Of a stretch of 64,000 nt of DNA, positions 1 through 12,570 are shown piece by piece. A program made the translations under genes and the position numbers. Within the stretch, counting starts at the first letter, position 1. Every line of letters begins with the position of its first letter. The DNA is taken from contig NC_085107.1 of assembly GCF_030269925.1 (NCBI RefSeq), positions 18,168,001 through 18,232,000 of the forward strand. Direction: 5' to 3'. Under the pieces are notes generated by a model. The model ran no database searches, was not told the DNA's origin, and saw only the letters and a list, made by a program, of their open reading frames with translations. The stretch is from Bombyx mori. Taxonomy: Eukaryota > Arthropoda > Insecta > Lepidoptera > Bombycidae.

Positions 1-615
1 TGTAGGGCACGCATTGGAGTACGATTTTCCACTGTAGGATACCTATCGTAGGCACGGATCGAAGCGTTCTTAGCTCTAAGGAGTTCCCTAATATCGTCGG
101 GCAATTTGAAGCGGTGAAGGAAGTCCTCCGCCACAACTTGCTTCGATGACCTATCTAATGTCGAGGTGATGTGTGACGTTACGATGTCTATGGCTTCAGC
201 GGTATCCTGAGGAGAAGGGGTAGAGTCCGGGCTAAACGGGAGCGATGGTGGATCAGATTCAGCCAGGCTAATGCCCAGCGTGTGCCAATCCACCACAGTC
301 CTCGTGACGGGAACGGAATCGGGAGCGCGACCGAGCTTCATAATGACGGGGCGGTGGTCTGAATCTAACTCTAAAACTACTTCGATCGAGTGTAAGCGCA
401 GAGTTACGTTTTTTAATAACGCTATGTCGAGTATATCCGGGCGATGCGCAATATTTAGCGGGTAGTGAGTCGGGGTTAGCGGAGCGATGATATCGAAGGC
501 GAGATCATCGACTAACGCGTCGAGCCGCCTGCCATTAGGGGTTGTGGTGTGTGAGTTCCACCTGTTCATAGGCGATATTGATATCGCCTTATTCATCAGT
601 TCAATATCGACGACA
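1..615 (-). mobile_element. Jockey-clade LINE, endonuclease domain fragment
   Basis: Read on the minus strand from about position 565 to the window edge, one frame stays open with no stop. It matches the C-terminal half of an apurinic-type endonuclease of Jockey-clade non-LTR retrotransposons: R-W-N-S followed by N-G-R-R-L, then P-T-H-Y, H-R-P-D-I-L-D-I-A-L, and the catalytic S-D-H-R-P-V near position 330. After this comes the linker that leads into the reverse transcriptase, which would lie beyond position 1. The domain nicks target DNA to prime reverse transcription. The GC and CpG content is clearly higher than in the flanking DNA. The 5' part of the ORF (position >615) degrades into AT-rich sequence, so this copy is truncated or old at its 5' end. 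Clade assignment is from motif recognition, not from a search. Confidence 0.82.
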
Positions 616-2085
616 ATGAGGAAAATTATAAGAACGATTAAATATTTTTCTTTGACATGTAATATTTTGTTTGTACTTTATAATATTAAAATAACCTTTT
701 TTATTTTCTATAATATTGCTATGAACGTAATAAAATAATTTTTTTATTGGATATCTTAAAAGATCACAATAGACTAAGCACTCTATCTCGCTCACACCCG
801 CTTGAACAGTTGCTACCTCGCGCTCGCACCTACAGCGGGCTCTCAATGTGTCTGGCAAGATGTAAGAACCATTAAAACTGTCCGGCTCTTGGGGTAACAT
901 ATTTTTATAAGTCCCTAAGTAACATATATAAAATTTAGCTTTTATAGTATAACGAAAGTATAATTAAAATTTATTAAAGTTTAAGGGTGTCTGGCAGGGG
1001 GTAACAACTGGAAAAAGTGTCCGGCAACGGATATCGTGATTTCTAAAGATATTCTGGAGTAAATATTAAAAAAAAAAACCTTTATACTTTAACGAATTTA
1101 AGGTACTATTTTATATACCTTTACTGCCTGTTACCTGCCCAAGTAACCACAATCGGAACTCTATAATCGCGGGTCGTTCTTACCTGTGTTGGAGACATAC
1201 ACAGAGAAACTTTCAGCTTTTATAAAATAACGAAGGTCTGGCTGTCGCGGGCTCTTGCTCTAGAATATTCATTTAGCGTGTGGTGAGTTGAGTCAAAAAA
1301 TGTCTTTATCGATAACAACATCAGAGTATGGAGCGGTACTTAAACAATGTAGGCTACAAATTCTCATAGAGAGTTATTAAATTAAGTATGATCATCAATT
1401 AAATAAGTGCATCAGCAAAAACTCGTCATTGTTCGCAAAGCGAAACAATGGAAAAACGACATTTTTGTCGAGTGGCTCATCAACGCCAAACTCAGAGAGC
1501 TCAGCACGAGGGTCCCACTTCAAGTGTCATGCTTCAGAGGTCTTTCTAACAAGGGTCTTTCATTAAAACTTTTATATTCCATTCATTTAGTTATGTACAT
1601 CGTACCGTTGAAGACTGAGCCGTTGAAGAGAAGCTAAGTATGCATTAAATTTTATTTGCAGAGAGGTCTCAGATTAGGCTAGGTGTTATTCGTAGAAGGT
1701 GACGCCGCGAATCTATTTGTAGTATTGACCGCGGGAAGCGGATACCCCCTACTCTGTGCGACTGGAGTACAGATGTCGGGTGACGGACTACAAAGGGGAT
1801 TGCTTAGTGGGTAGGACCCTTAAAACATCCTTGGGTCGTGGTTCGCTCCCACCATCTGCAGACCGTCAAGACTAATAAACACGGCGCACATCTAGGCCCG
1901 GAAACCTCGTGAGGTTCAGCCTTATGCCCGAAAAAAACTGTTATATTAATCCATGGTACTGATAAAGAGCGACGTCGCACTACATGCTATGTCTCGCTAC
2001 GACTGCCAACTCTTATTTTTCGATTCGTCTTAAGTCATTATTTTTCGTCAAAAACAAATGATTGTATAACGTATTGAAGAAAGTT
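616..2085. other. Non-coding DNA with an unidentified CpG-rich repeat
   Basis: No coding exon is recognised. The sequence is AT-rich except for about 1690-1930, which is CpG-rich and holds a GTGGTTCG-type B-box-like motif near 1841. That patch could be a degenerate pol III SINE or LINE fragment. The last SDHC exon, which should encode H-L-x-W-D downstream of the splice donor at 2583, was looked for here and not found. Confidence 0.5.
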
Positions 2086-2272
2086 CAAGTTGTTTCTCAT
2101 CATCATAGTCGGTTGCTCTTGGCAAAGCGGTCGTGGTCATGTGGAATTCTTGCTTATTAAAGCCTTGACTGATGATTTCCATAGCTTGCGAACCGAGGCC
2201 TGGCGCACGCACTTGTTAAGTGGGGTTTCAGTAAGGTCTTTGGATCAGTTGTTTCTAAACGGTCTGATATCC
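2086..2272 (-). mobile_element. Non-LTR retrotransposon 3' coding remnant
   Basis: The sequence is homologous to 54255-54480 in the same orientation. Both copies share the segments CATCATAGTCGGT and GTGGTCATGTGGAATTCTT, and the one at 54 kb encodes R-W-T-D-Q-V, typical of the C-terminal tail of non-LTR reverse transcriptases. This copy carries stops and frameshifts. It is a short 5'-truncated retro-insertion or relic. Confidence 0.5.
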
Positions 2273-2583
2273 TAGGAGCGTCACATGGCGCGTTAGTTTT
2301 ATTATTTCGTACGATGTTTATACACAGAAGAATGCTAGCACATACGCAATTGAACAGTTTTATAAAAAAACCTGAATTGGTGGCGTGGGAAATATTTCTA
2401 ATTGGCATTGAAGTTTTCAAAACTGCGGACGGAATACAACAAATGAGAGGGATATATAGAAGAAAAACACCATATTGAAATCACTTTTAGTCAACCCTAA
2501 CAAATTAATTTCTGCTTTATACGATCTTTTGGGGTTATATTAGTAGAATTTCTTGTCATTATTGTACGTTTTTGATGTTTTAC

Positions 2584-2758
2584 CTAATCCCGTTAAAGTA
2601 ATGAAATCCGAACGGCAATCCCACTAATAGCTTGAGTATGAAGATCGTGGTTTTCGACAGATCCAAGCTTTGTATTATCGAGACGTATGTTTCTATTCCG
2701 TTGGGTAAGAACAGTGTGGCACCAGACAAAAGCAGAGCGTAGGCTGCTAACAATGTAC
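2584..2758 (-). CDS. SDHC: SDHC (succinate dehydrogenase cytochrome b560 subunit), internal exon
   Basis: This exon of the mitochondrial complex II membrane anchor encodes about 58 residues. It covers most of transmembrane helix I, the loop L-F-L-P-N-G-I-E-T-Y, helix II (I-F-I-L-K-L-L-V-G-L), and F-G-F-H-Y-F-N-G-I-R. In the family, the His before x-x-x-G-I-R-H is the axial ligand of haem b, and it is present. The acceptor reads TTGTTTTCAG just before 2758 and the donor is AG|GTAAAA at 2583-2582. The exon starts in phase 1, which continues the codon begun in the exon at 30309-30541 (G|GT = Gly), and ends inside the Arg codon of G-I-R. The expected next exon (H-L-x-W-D and helix III) is off the left edge. 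Alignment to the family from memory is continuous, so no exon seems missing in between. Confidence 0.88.
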
Positions 2759-3735
2759 CTGAAAACAATACGAGTATTATTATTTCAGAAGGCGACGTCG
2801 GGGAAAATGATATTTCTGGGGGAAAAGTGATTTTCAAGGCAAAGTTATATTCATCATAGTCTTTTACAATAGATTTATTAGTAGAGTGCACATAGGCTTT
2901 AGAATTAACTTAAATCTTAGTTTTTATGTTGCATTGCTTTTCAAATTAGGATGGGTACATATCTTGTTTTTGGTTCAGAAATAACTAATCGCAAAGTATA
3001 GTCTGTGTAAAAATGCGGTTGCTAGTAAAAATATTTTATAAGTTCCATAAGGTACATAAATGGAGCACATGACTTTTCCAAGTCGGATATCGGTAATTAA
3101 TGACCTTCAGAACAAAATCCAGAATGCTATTCGATAATAATATGTAGTTCTCACGTGTCCATTAAATGAATAAAATTCTGTTATTTTATTATTTTACCTT
3201 TTGACACTTCTGTTCACTTATATGTCTATAGACCTCTAACTAAAGCCTTGTTCTGAACAATCAGAATCAAAATTTATAAATCAACTTTTAGATTGGTCAA
3301 TCGAAGTTCAAGTTTCCGATAGTCTTAAGCATTATCTTAATGTTTACGATAATCTTAAAAAGAACTCGCACGATTCCATAAGATTCCAAGCACCTTACCG
3401 CCTTAGTTTCGAATTCTCTTTTCGTTTGCAATCGTCTTAGGATTTTTGGAATAAACTGATTCGTCCATATATCCTACGACATAATCAATTATATGTACTT
3501 TACACTATCCAACGCTGATCCATCATTACGTAAATATGCTAATAGTATAAGAGTAAGTTTTAATTTAATAATTACTATTCCGTAATATATAAGCATGTTT
3601 TTTTTGTGTTCTGAGTTGCTGCTGTATTTTGCAGAGTAGCTTATAGTCCGAATAGTATTGAGTGATCCATAGATATTAAAGCAACGTGAATGTCGTCACT
3701 CAGCTTGAGACATGAGGTCCGAGTCTCAATAGTAT

Positions 3736-3930
3736 TGCATAACTCTCTCTTGTGAGTCCACACGGGTAGGTACCACCACTAGCACCATTTCTGCCGCGAA
3801 ACAGTAATGCGTTTCGATTTAAAGGCAGCCGTTGTCCTATAGAACTGAAGCTTAGAACTCGTGTCTCAAGGTGGGTGGCGGCATTTATGCTATTGATGTC
3901 TTTGAGCTCCGGTAATAACTTAGCATTAGG
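3736..3930 (+). repeat. Bm1-type SINE, diverged body
   Basis: Matches the SINE body from CTTGTGAGTCCACACGGG through GTAATGCGTTTCG and TCTCAAGGTGGGTGGCGGC to the GGTAATAACTTA segment. Many substitutions and deletions make this an old copy. The tRNA-like head is missing. Confidence 0.75.
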
Positions 3931-6610
3931 TAGTCTTCACATTAGTAGGTGCGAATTCGTTTACCGCCTCATAGCAGAAATAGGCAAGATGTTAGTAGCA
4001 CTCGCGCGACCTCAGAGTGCGGCATTTCTCCAGTAAGCGTTAGCAGTATGCCGTAGCAGTATGCCGATGCGATTTTAATGGGCAGCTATCACAGAACAAT
4101 ACATTAGACGGATGCCTAAATTACACCAAAGATATTTTTGAAATTTAGCCTGCCTATATACAAGTTTCAAACAATAAAATTCGGAACATCGGTCGTCGAG
4201 CGACTGAGCAACTTTTCCCCTTTCCCCTCTTTCCCTACAATCCCTTTGTATCAAAGGGATCTCCCCCCGAGGGATCTTCCTTTCTCCAAACAATATAATG
4301 CTGCTACCCATTATCTAGTTAATCCTTTACTTTCATAGTTTTTACTACACCCATGGGGAATAAGATGCTGTCTAGTCTGACATTATATATCCAGTTCGGT
4401 GAGGGTTTCTGGCGTATCACCCATAACGGCTGACAGGTATGATTCCAACAAATCGGTATACTCCAGCCACTCTTTCCACTTTCGCCACTACAAAATATGA
4501 GCGAATTTCATCACTAAATTATCAAAATATAATTTTAACATGTCACAAAAGTTAAAAAAACAAAGCAAGTTTCCCATTGCCAATGTTTCAAAATGCCTAT
4601 GGTACCGTTGGAATTGATCCAAAAAAAGGACGCATTGCGGTCATTCATGTCGCAACATGGGACTAGGGGCGAACATAAAATAAAATCAAGAATAAACCGA
4701 ACTTCTGCCCGACATTGACTACTACATATTATTCATATCTACACTATATATAGAAATATGTATGTATAAATAAAAACCATCAAAATTTATAGAGAAATTC
4801 AGAATTACCCAAGTTCTTAATTTAAATGTTTTATAAATAATAATGTGCAAAAATATTTTTAAAATTATATTCTCTAAATCTCTAAAGGTAGAATTTTGGC
4901 ACCAGAGACTAGGCAGACGTAGAAAATTGTCCGCATTAACGTGAGGGACTTCTCCCTACGTTGATCAGTAGCGTTAAAACCACCGACGCGAATGGTTGTT
5001 CTCAATGGAAAACGTTTTCAACGTTGCGAAAATTTAATGTTTGCACTGCGGTGTCCCCACCCTCATCGTATAGCTGTGAGTATGTTTTCATTTTACAAAG
5101 TATACAGGTAATAACACGGTACATACATACGTTCCTACAAAGGCCCCGTGTTGTGCGAAAGCCGGCACAAAAAGTAGAGTAATTTTTCTGAGGAACGTTC
5201 TTAACTATGACTGCATTTATTTTTTACCTAATATGCATAAAATAAGTAGTTAAAATTCGGGTATTCCCATATATTACGTGTATATAGTGCATAATTTAAT
5301 TCTCTTAATTATTTTTAACAACAATCTCGTTATCGTGTTGTAATAGTACCGTGTTATAAGAGGATTTTGGGGAATTTTTCTTTTTATGTTAGAGTAAAAC
5401 CGTGTTGTAAAATACCGTGTTATATAGGAGGGTTACTTGTATTATATTATACAATATTTTAAAGTAGTTATAGCTGTAAGCGCAACGTGCCGATCTGATC
5501 GATTTGCCGAATTTTTTGTTAAATCCTTTTTTCTAATAGTCAAAAATGAGGTTTTCGGAGAAGAATAGTTAGCATAGTTACATATGAGGCTGGAATTATT
5601 CACATATTCCGCAAAAACCCACTCAAATTTAGTCAGAACACCTGTCACGGCAGCCAATAGTTTTAAATTTTTTTCAGTCGCTGTTGGGTTGTGCGCGTTT
5701 ACGTAGCGGTTTTTATACGGTCTTTTTGTATGTAAGATGTAATATGAAATGTTGACTGGACATCAGAGACACAAAACCAGATGTCTAGGACAACATCGAT
5801 CCAAATTATGATCAGTTCTCAAATATTTTGATTCTATTCGATAATTCTTAAATTTATAGAATTTAAATTAATAGAATTTCTTTAAAAATCTATCCGTAAA
5901 TTAGAATCCACGGGATGGATATCCAAAAGAAAATACAAAAAACTACTCGAAAATTCGTAGTAAACAGTTTATTGCAAAAAAAAAAAACCAGAAGTGATAT
6001 ATCAAGACAATATATTTTTTAATAAGCATTAATTATTATCACACGAGGGACGTGGAACTTAGATTATAATATACAAATATATTTTTTTGGGATTAAGCGG
6101 TTATTAAAGTCTAGAGCACGGTCTAGAGGAACCACAGTTTGAATGCCAAACCGAGAGACATGTTGTTTGGTTGCGATTTGGGATCTTAACCGCTTCGTAA
6201 TAAAGGCTATTCTGCACTAAAAGCAGATCAGTGATTTCTGTGCGGCAGGACCATGCAGGACTGTGATCTCTTTACAATTCAATAAAAACATCGAAAATGA
6301 AACCTATTACTGGAAGACCCTTTTTAAGTATGACATAACATTATTTTATTTAATTGTAATTTAAATGCTAAGATCGTAGCTTTTATTCTAAATACAATAA
6401 AACCAAGGCACGTTGTAGACGCTTGTGATTCTCTGTAATATCACAGATCAGCCGTCTACTAGAAGAGAAGCGACTTAATATTTATTACCTATATTACGAG
6501 TAAGTATACCATAATCTATGATTTTAAAATTGAAACTAACTTTACGGTTTAAAATCGCATTTCTGTCATATTATGAAAATTATCAGCACGATATTAATTG
6601 AATTGATCAA
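3931..6610. other. Intronic DNA with a weak Tigger-like remnant
   Basis: No exon is recognised. At 5320-5450 there are repeated phrases ACCGTGTTATA and ACCGTGTTGTAAAATACCG, reminiscent of the ends of pogo/Tigger-type elements, but no matching opposite terminus was found. At 4190-4345 there is a pyrimidine-rich stretch with CCCCTTTCCCC and a GAGGGATC/GATCTCCCCCC inverted motif of unknown origin. Confidence 0.35.
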
Positions 6611-6616
6611 TTTAAT

Positions 6617-6872
6617 TGACTCCGTGGTGCAGTAGTTAGCGGTGCCGACGGTTACGCCAACGGTCGTGGGTTCGATTCCAACATCGGACAAACACTGTGT
6701 GGTGAACATGTTTGTTTCCTCTTTTTCTGAGTGTTGATTATCTATATATATAAATATTTAAGATATAAGTATATCAGTCTTTAGTACCCATAACACTGGG
6801 AATCCTAAATTGGGGCCGGACGACTGCGCGTGATTTGTTATTATTATTATTATTAATAACGCCAATGAAAAA
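6617..6872 (+). repeat. tRNA-derived SINE (family different from Bm1)
   Basis: The 5' part reads like a tRNA gene with an internal pol III promoter: an A-box-like TAGTTAGCGGTG near 6632 and a perfect B box GGTTCGATTCC near 6669-6679. An unrelated body follows and the copy ends in a TTATTATTATTATTATTA tail near 6835-6858. This matches the layout of a SINE mobilised by a LINE that recognises short tandem tails. It is probably not a functional tRNA, because the acceptor stem and anticodon arm do not fold into a canonical cloverleaf as far as I can see. Confidence 0.7.
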
Positions 6873-8107
6873 GCGAGATTAAATCGTAAACATGATTTTA
6901 ATTATGTTTACTGGCGAAAGGCAAAGAAAGATGCATATATGATTTTACGAATTACGAATAATTTACTTATTTCTCATCTCATACAATTATTAATTCATAA
7001 AGTTTTTTTTATGAATTTTAATTTACACTTCTTTATATACGTTATTAAAAAATCATAAAGTTTTTAATATATTTTTTTATGATTGAAGGATTATTGGGGG
7101 CCGTGGTGCCTTTCCAGTATCACCAAGACAGGTAGGCGAGTACGGACTCAAATGGGATTTTAATATTTGCGAGAATTATGACACAGCATCCGTTAGAATG
7201 AAACTAGACGTGTTATTAAAAAAAAAACATGTTTGCAATTCGCACGCAGTAGAAGCGAAACCTTTAAAAGTATTCTATTTCATTCTCTCTCGCAGGCTAA
7301 TCCTACAGATGAGTCTCTCTTTATCTCTTTTTAGTGTCGCTCTTTGTTTCATCGAGTTTCAAATCATAATGATGTTGAATTAATATTCACTTCAACGAAA
7401 TGAACAAGATGAAATTAGGCGTATTATTAAAAAAAATATAAAATATCAACCAAACAAAAAGAAAATGTGAATAGCTATTAATATGAAAGTTGTTTTTGGA
7501 CTTATAAAAGTATCATATTATTTATTTGAATTTGATTCTACGAGTATTCATTAATTTGAATGCATTTAAGTTATATTGTAAACATTTTATATTTTATTTT
7601 AATAAATTTTATATGTATTTAAATGTAGTATTGTAGTATCATGTAACAAATCACTAAATATTTTCGCAAAAGTTTTCGGAATCATTTTATGAAACACTTC
7701 AAGAAGCACATGTGCTGTGACCTACATAATATGCTACATTGCAGTCAATGTGACCTAGAGTTCGTTGACCTCGGTCAGGTCACGAACTAAACGGCTTAAG
7801 CATTAATTACCCTTTAACACTGATGTGTTTCTATTATGGAGGGTAGAGTTGAAAACGCTGAATCTTTATCAAAATGTATCCATCAAAAACAAAAGTAAAA
7901 TGGTCATATTTACTAATAAGCTTAATTCAAGCTTTTAGCAAAATGTATCTCTAGTTGCTAGAATGTAAGAAGTGTTCCGACAGTTTGTCTGTTCATAATT
8001 TTAACAAATTTAATTTTAAGATACAGCGAAATACAGCGTGATGCGCTAGGTTTTTTTTTCTTTCCATCTATTCTAATATCTTTGAGGGGTTATAAAATAA
8101 ATTCTTC

Positions 8108-8265
8108 AAACGAGTAGGTGAGCTCACGGAGCTCTAACCTGAAGAATTTGCTAACAATAGCCCTAACAAGAGCAGTGCTTCGCAGAATCTACCACCGGAT
8201 CGGAAACGCGACCCACTGAAAAGATCCGGTGCGAACTCCGTGGGCTGTATCTGAGGGCTCTAGGA
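8108..8265 (-). mobile_element. Jockey-clade LINE, 3' terminal fragment
   Basis: Homologous to the 3' end of the LINE at 57876-59088 (shared CTTCGCAGAATCTACCACCGG and GGAAACGCGACCCACTGA). It corresponds to the last codons and the 3' UTR of that element, heavily 5'-truncated. Confidence 0.75.
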
Positions 8266-8997
8266 CTGAGATGAATGGAAACCTAATTTTTTCCAAGTAT
8301 TTTAACTATCTCCAGATAGGGAATATCCTCAAAATCGATTCAATAGCTTAGTCGAAGGAAAGGTAACAAATAGGTGGAGTTACTTTCAATAGTAGTATAT
8401 TTTCGCTATGTAACTTCTAATAACAAACGGTCTAAAAAGTAAATTCCAGAAATATCCAAATGGCCGTTCACGTTTTGCCGACAAGCGATTTTAATGAAAT
8501 AAAGCCATATTATATTCTGCTCCAAATTAATCTTTGTATATCAGAGAAAACTACATCTGTCTTATTCTATATACATATCGACGCTTGAAAGGCAAACGTG
8601 ACTAAGCGACAATGCGTGAACTTTACACTAGACTAATTTAAAGTTGAAATACCTGAAAACAACATTTATTTTAACGAATAGTAGAACCTAGCTAGTAGGT
8701 GTAGGATTGAAATGAATTTAATAGACCTAGAAATATATTTTTTTTGCGTGTCGAATATGGTTATTGCCTATCATTTATGTACAAAGCAGTTATTGTCGCT
8801 TAGTCATGTTTGCCTTTCAAGCGTCGATATGTAGTTACGAAAATGTAGCCGAATACAAAAACACATCGAAAATAATACTAACAATTGCTGATTTTTATTC
8901 TGTTACTCTAGTTGCTGTACCCTTTCTATTTTTATTACTTTTCCTTAATGTACAGATAGGTACACTGGAATGTACTATCTATAGGTACTAATATATA

Positions 8998-9195
8998 AAT
9001 CTACAATGGTTTTTACGGATGTTCCGTTATAACTACTGAACCATGCATCCAATTGACTTGAAACTTGGTATCCATGTAGAAAAAACATGTACTTAATGGA
9101 TATGCTAATATTTATATGAGTGTTGGACTCCCTAATAATAATGACAATAAATAATAATGTTAATTTTAAATGCCCAGCGAAGCGGGCGATTTTGT
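8998..9195 (+). mobile_element. Helitron-like non-autonomous fragment
   Basis: The segment ends with ATGACAATAAATAATAATG and CCCAGCGAAGCGGGCG, phrases that recur near the 3' ends of lepidopteran Helitrons. The final CTAG terminus is missing, so the copy is truncated. Confidence 0.5.
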
Positions 9196-9584
9196 TTTAT
9201 TATATCAAAATACTTTAATTGGTTTAAAAGCAACGAAAATAATAAATAATTATCAAATCAACACACATTGAGTTCTATAAATCTACTTTAAAATATGATT
9301 ACACCGAGATAATTGTAAAACAGTGAAACTGTTAGAACAGAACACATGAGAATTCAAAATTTTAGGTGACTTTACGATTTTATTTTACTGTGTTACTTTT
9401 TTCAAATCACCTTCTTTTTGAAGATGATTTACTAAAAACGCGAATGCATTGGCTTATGTGTGGCGATTTACGAGAATCAATAGTAACGTTAACAACACAC
9501 GGACACCGTCATGCGGAGAAAGCACAAATAATTTTACGTCGATGTGCGAGGCCACAGATGAGGAAGAGGAAGAGGTAGACCTAA

Positions 9585-9665
9585 TAAAAAAATTGGATGG
9601 ATGGTATGGAAAGAGAAAACATGTTGCGCCGAACCCAAGGACTGGGAGAAGGGCAGGAGAATGAA
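9585..9665 (+). mobile_element. RTE-like LINE 3' tail, copy 1
   Basis: Contains CATGTTGCGCCGAACCC and ACTGGGAGAAGGGCAGGAGA, followed by ATGAATGAT. The same phrases recur at 9825-9890. This is the extreme 3' end of an RTE-like LINE in which the last codons run into GATGAT repeats. Confidence 0.6.
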
Positions 9666-9824
9666 TGATTAATTTTAATGTAAAAATAATGTAAATAATG
9701 AAACTAGTTGCCTTTATCGATTTCGGATTGTCAAGTTTATCTTTTGCCCCGAATATAGGAGAAATCACGTAGATTGGTTAACTGTTAAATAAGTTTAAAT
9801 GCACATTTTTTCAGGCTACATTAT

Positions 9825-9890
9825 TGGTTACATGTTGCGCCCACCCCAGGTAACTGGGAGAAGGGCAGGAGAATGATGATGATGATGTGC
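9825..9890 (+). mobile_element. RTE-like LINE 3' tail, copy 2
   Basis: Contains CATGTTGCGCCCACCCC and ACTGGGAGAAGGGCAGGAGA, then ATGATGATGATGATG. It is a second severely 5'-truncated insertion of the same family as 9585-9665. Confidence 0.65.
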
Positions 9891-10639
9891 AAGGCACCAA
9901 ACGGGCAAGTTTCAAGTAGACTGCTTAATCGTGTAGTTAGGCACTTAGCTGCCCCAGGTATCGTCGTTGTTGCATTGATTCAACACCACATTGACCTTAT
10001 AACCAAGTCAAGCAAATATCGCCCAAGTCAAATGTGAATATTTTTAGCGGAGAATAAAAATGAATACCTGTCTTGAAAATATTTCGTCAGGTTCATGAAA
10101 TGCTTCTACAAAATTCGTAAACGTTATGCTATTGGATGTATCACACATACCTGACAAAATCCTTAGAAGAAACGCGGTTTTTCGTCTCTGCTATTTCAAA
10201 AAAGCGATTTTAGGATGTTGTTTGCTAAGCGACAATATTGCCTATGTTGACCTTGAGCTAAGTCCAAATATTCAAGAAATATTTTAGTTACGATTAGACT
10301 ACGGGTGTGCACAGTATCTAAAGTGAATTACCTTGTTGGAATAATATTGCTATACGCATAACGAAGTCTAGCATTCAAGCAACAAGGCATGATTTAAGTG
10401 GTATGTAGAAAAAGGGGAGCTCAACTCAGATGTGGTTTATCTTTCAGCCAAATAGTATAAGAGGAACATACGTTACATGCGGTAGAAAAAGTAACAACAT
10501 TACAGAACAAAAATATAACTTGCATTTGGTTTCAAAGTAGTTATGTTTGGAAAAATCCAAATAGATACATTTCATTGAAGCGAAAAAATGAAATAACAAA
10601 AGCGTCATATATTTTAAAGACACAGTTACATTACCTTTT

Positions 10640-11105
10640 TTTTATGCTGGGCAATCCATTTACGGATACCCACCCGGTCGAGGTGGGTAACGGACCGGGT
10701 TATGTCGGACTCCGGCGCCTCCAGAGACGAGGAGAGCCTCCATCTCCCCAAATTCCTTGCAGGAGACTACGCCTTGAAAAACGCGCGTGAGGCACTCGCC
10801 CCGCAAAACCAACTACCGATTAAATCCATCGAGCTCCACCACACTGGCTACACCAAACCTACGGTACCGCAGTGCGCGCCGAAAGTCCGCCTTCGCCGGT
10901 ACCCGTCCTGATCATACGGGATTTCATCTCCGGAAAAATCTCGAAGGATGTCGTCTCGGGAGACACATCGTGGGCGGCGCACAAGAGCCACCTTGTAATG
11001 CATCACCACCGGACCCACATTTAAGAACCGGGTGCCCCCGCACCCGCTACCCGACAGCCCCTACGTGGGCTGAGCAGCAGCTTCAAGCCCGCGCTGCCAC
11101 CTAGT
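10640..11105 (+). mobile_element. GC-rich transposon fragment of unknown family
   Basis: Sharply GC- and CpG-richer than the neighbouring DNA. It holds overlapping open frames on the plus strand (for example 10702-10911 and 10787-11104), neither of which I recognise. The composition and the presence of a few kb of similar fragments elsewhere (48431-48545) suggest the 5' or ORF1 region of a non-LTR element, not a host exon. No splice-consistent exon could be drawn. Confidence 0.4.
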
Positions 11106-12316
11106 AGATACCTAATAGATATAGGTTCACGCATACAGGTATAAATGGATTTAAACTAAATTAAATCACAGGAAATATTTCTTTCAATCTCGATAAACAA
11201 GCCAGCCAACAGACAGAAAATACTCCTTAGTTCGTCTCTTCTTCAGAAGATCAGCTGGTACGTGTCATCACTCATCACTGTGAAGGAAGGCCACGTCATA
11301 ACAGTTCGAAGTATATGTGGGAGAATCTATAACCGATTTGAAAATTACATCGGCATACTGCCGTAGAGAATATGTGCAAGTAAAATTAAGTATATATATT
11401 ATAGACTATACTACATATTTGCTACCACCGATAATGACTAATGATTTAGAGGGATTAACAAGAAGCCCGAAATATATGGCTCAATCGTGAATTCTATTTA
11501 GGTCGTCGTTGATGGCAAAAATGGCCCACCGATATCGCACACTCTCGGATTGTCATACAGCAAATCAAATGCGTTAAGGTGGGACAATAATTCCCTGATC
11601 GTGTTAATAAACATGAAGAAATACAAAGGAAAGGGTGCGCTACTCCAAGGCACAACCGCAACACAATTCACAGTTAGACTCTGTGACGAGCGCCCACGAA
11701 AGCAAGAATTAAACCACGCAATTACAGATGAAGAGATACTGAGATTTACTTATTATTTACTTATTATTTATAATGGAATTTATTTCTTTTTTCTATAAAG
11801 CTTCATATAGAATTCAATTCAGAACATAGCAGATATTATAATATATCTAACCAGGTTGATTCTAGTTTCAAGTCAAGCGCTAAATATAGTAATTATATTG
11901 TATGTACAATATAATTGATAATACAATAATATAAGACCGTAGTCTTCGTTTAATATTCTTTTATTGTATAGTTGGGTATACAACATCACGGCCCACCTTG
12001 GGTTAAGCGGTTATCGGGACCAATAAGCATAATAATGCGAATTCCGGCCCCCAGACTGCTTTACGGCCGCAACGGGCAGGATGGCGGCACTTCCCTGGGC
12101 CGACTTATGATGCAATAGGACACACAACCAGTTTTAGTGGCACGTTCTTTTAGCTTCATTACCCACTGTGGGAATGTCATGGTGTTGGTGTGAAGTGTTT
12201 TAAGCAGCCCACACACCACAACGTGAGCTTTGGGAAAGTTCCAAAAATTTAAATACTACCCTACAAAACGGAGCGCTCGATTGCTTCGCCACAATACACT
12301 CAGGACAATGAGTGAA
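11106..12316. other. Intronic DNA with degenerate repeat
   Basis: No exon is recognised. Around 11905-11931 there is a 26-bp near-perfect palindrome built on AATTATATTGTA. Around 11985-12130 there is a GC-richer segment with CACGGCCCACCTTGGGTTAAG, similar to a very diverged Bm1 body end. Confidence 0.35.
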
Positions 12317-12570
12317 CTACCATGTGCCTACATGTGTTGTAAAATCAGATACTGATTGAACAAAATGAAGTCCGTAACGTATAAATTTAGACAATCCCTC
12401 GTCAGGATTTGCGGTCAATTTCTCGCGAATGTCAGTGGCCATAGCATACCTATAATCAGAACTCGACATGAGAAAGTACACAGTTTTGCGAATTTCAGCA
12501 GCAACTACGTTCTGATATCCCACCATCGTGAAATCGTCATTTGTCAACACGAGGTATTCATTTTCTTTCT
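12317..12570 (-). other. Unrecognised 80-codon open frame with protein-like composition
   Basis: On the minus strand an open frame runs from about 12568 to the stop at 12317. It reads ...L-V-L-T-N-D-D-F-T-M-V-G-Y-Q-N-V-V-A-A-E-..., then D-I-R-E-K-L-T-A-N-P-D-E-G and ends T-H-V-G-T-W-stop. Composition and codon use look like real protein, with few low-complexity runs and mixed charged and hydrophobic residues. A possible splice acceptor (ACTAGGTATAG) lies just upstream. I do not recognise a family. It could be a terminal exon, a transposon-encoded segment, or chance. Confidence 0.3.

Noticed and set aside
4075..4338. Overlapping plus and minus frames near 4.1-4.3 kb
   Set aside because: Pyrimidine-rich, no family resemblance, no splice context; likely chance frames.
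10702..11104. Two overlapping frames in a GC-rich block considered as host exons
   Set aside because: Composition resembles transposon fragments elsewhere and no exon boundaries fit; called a transposon fragment.
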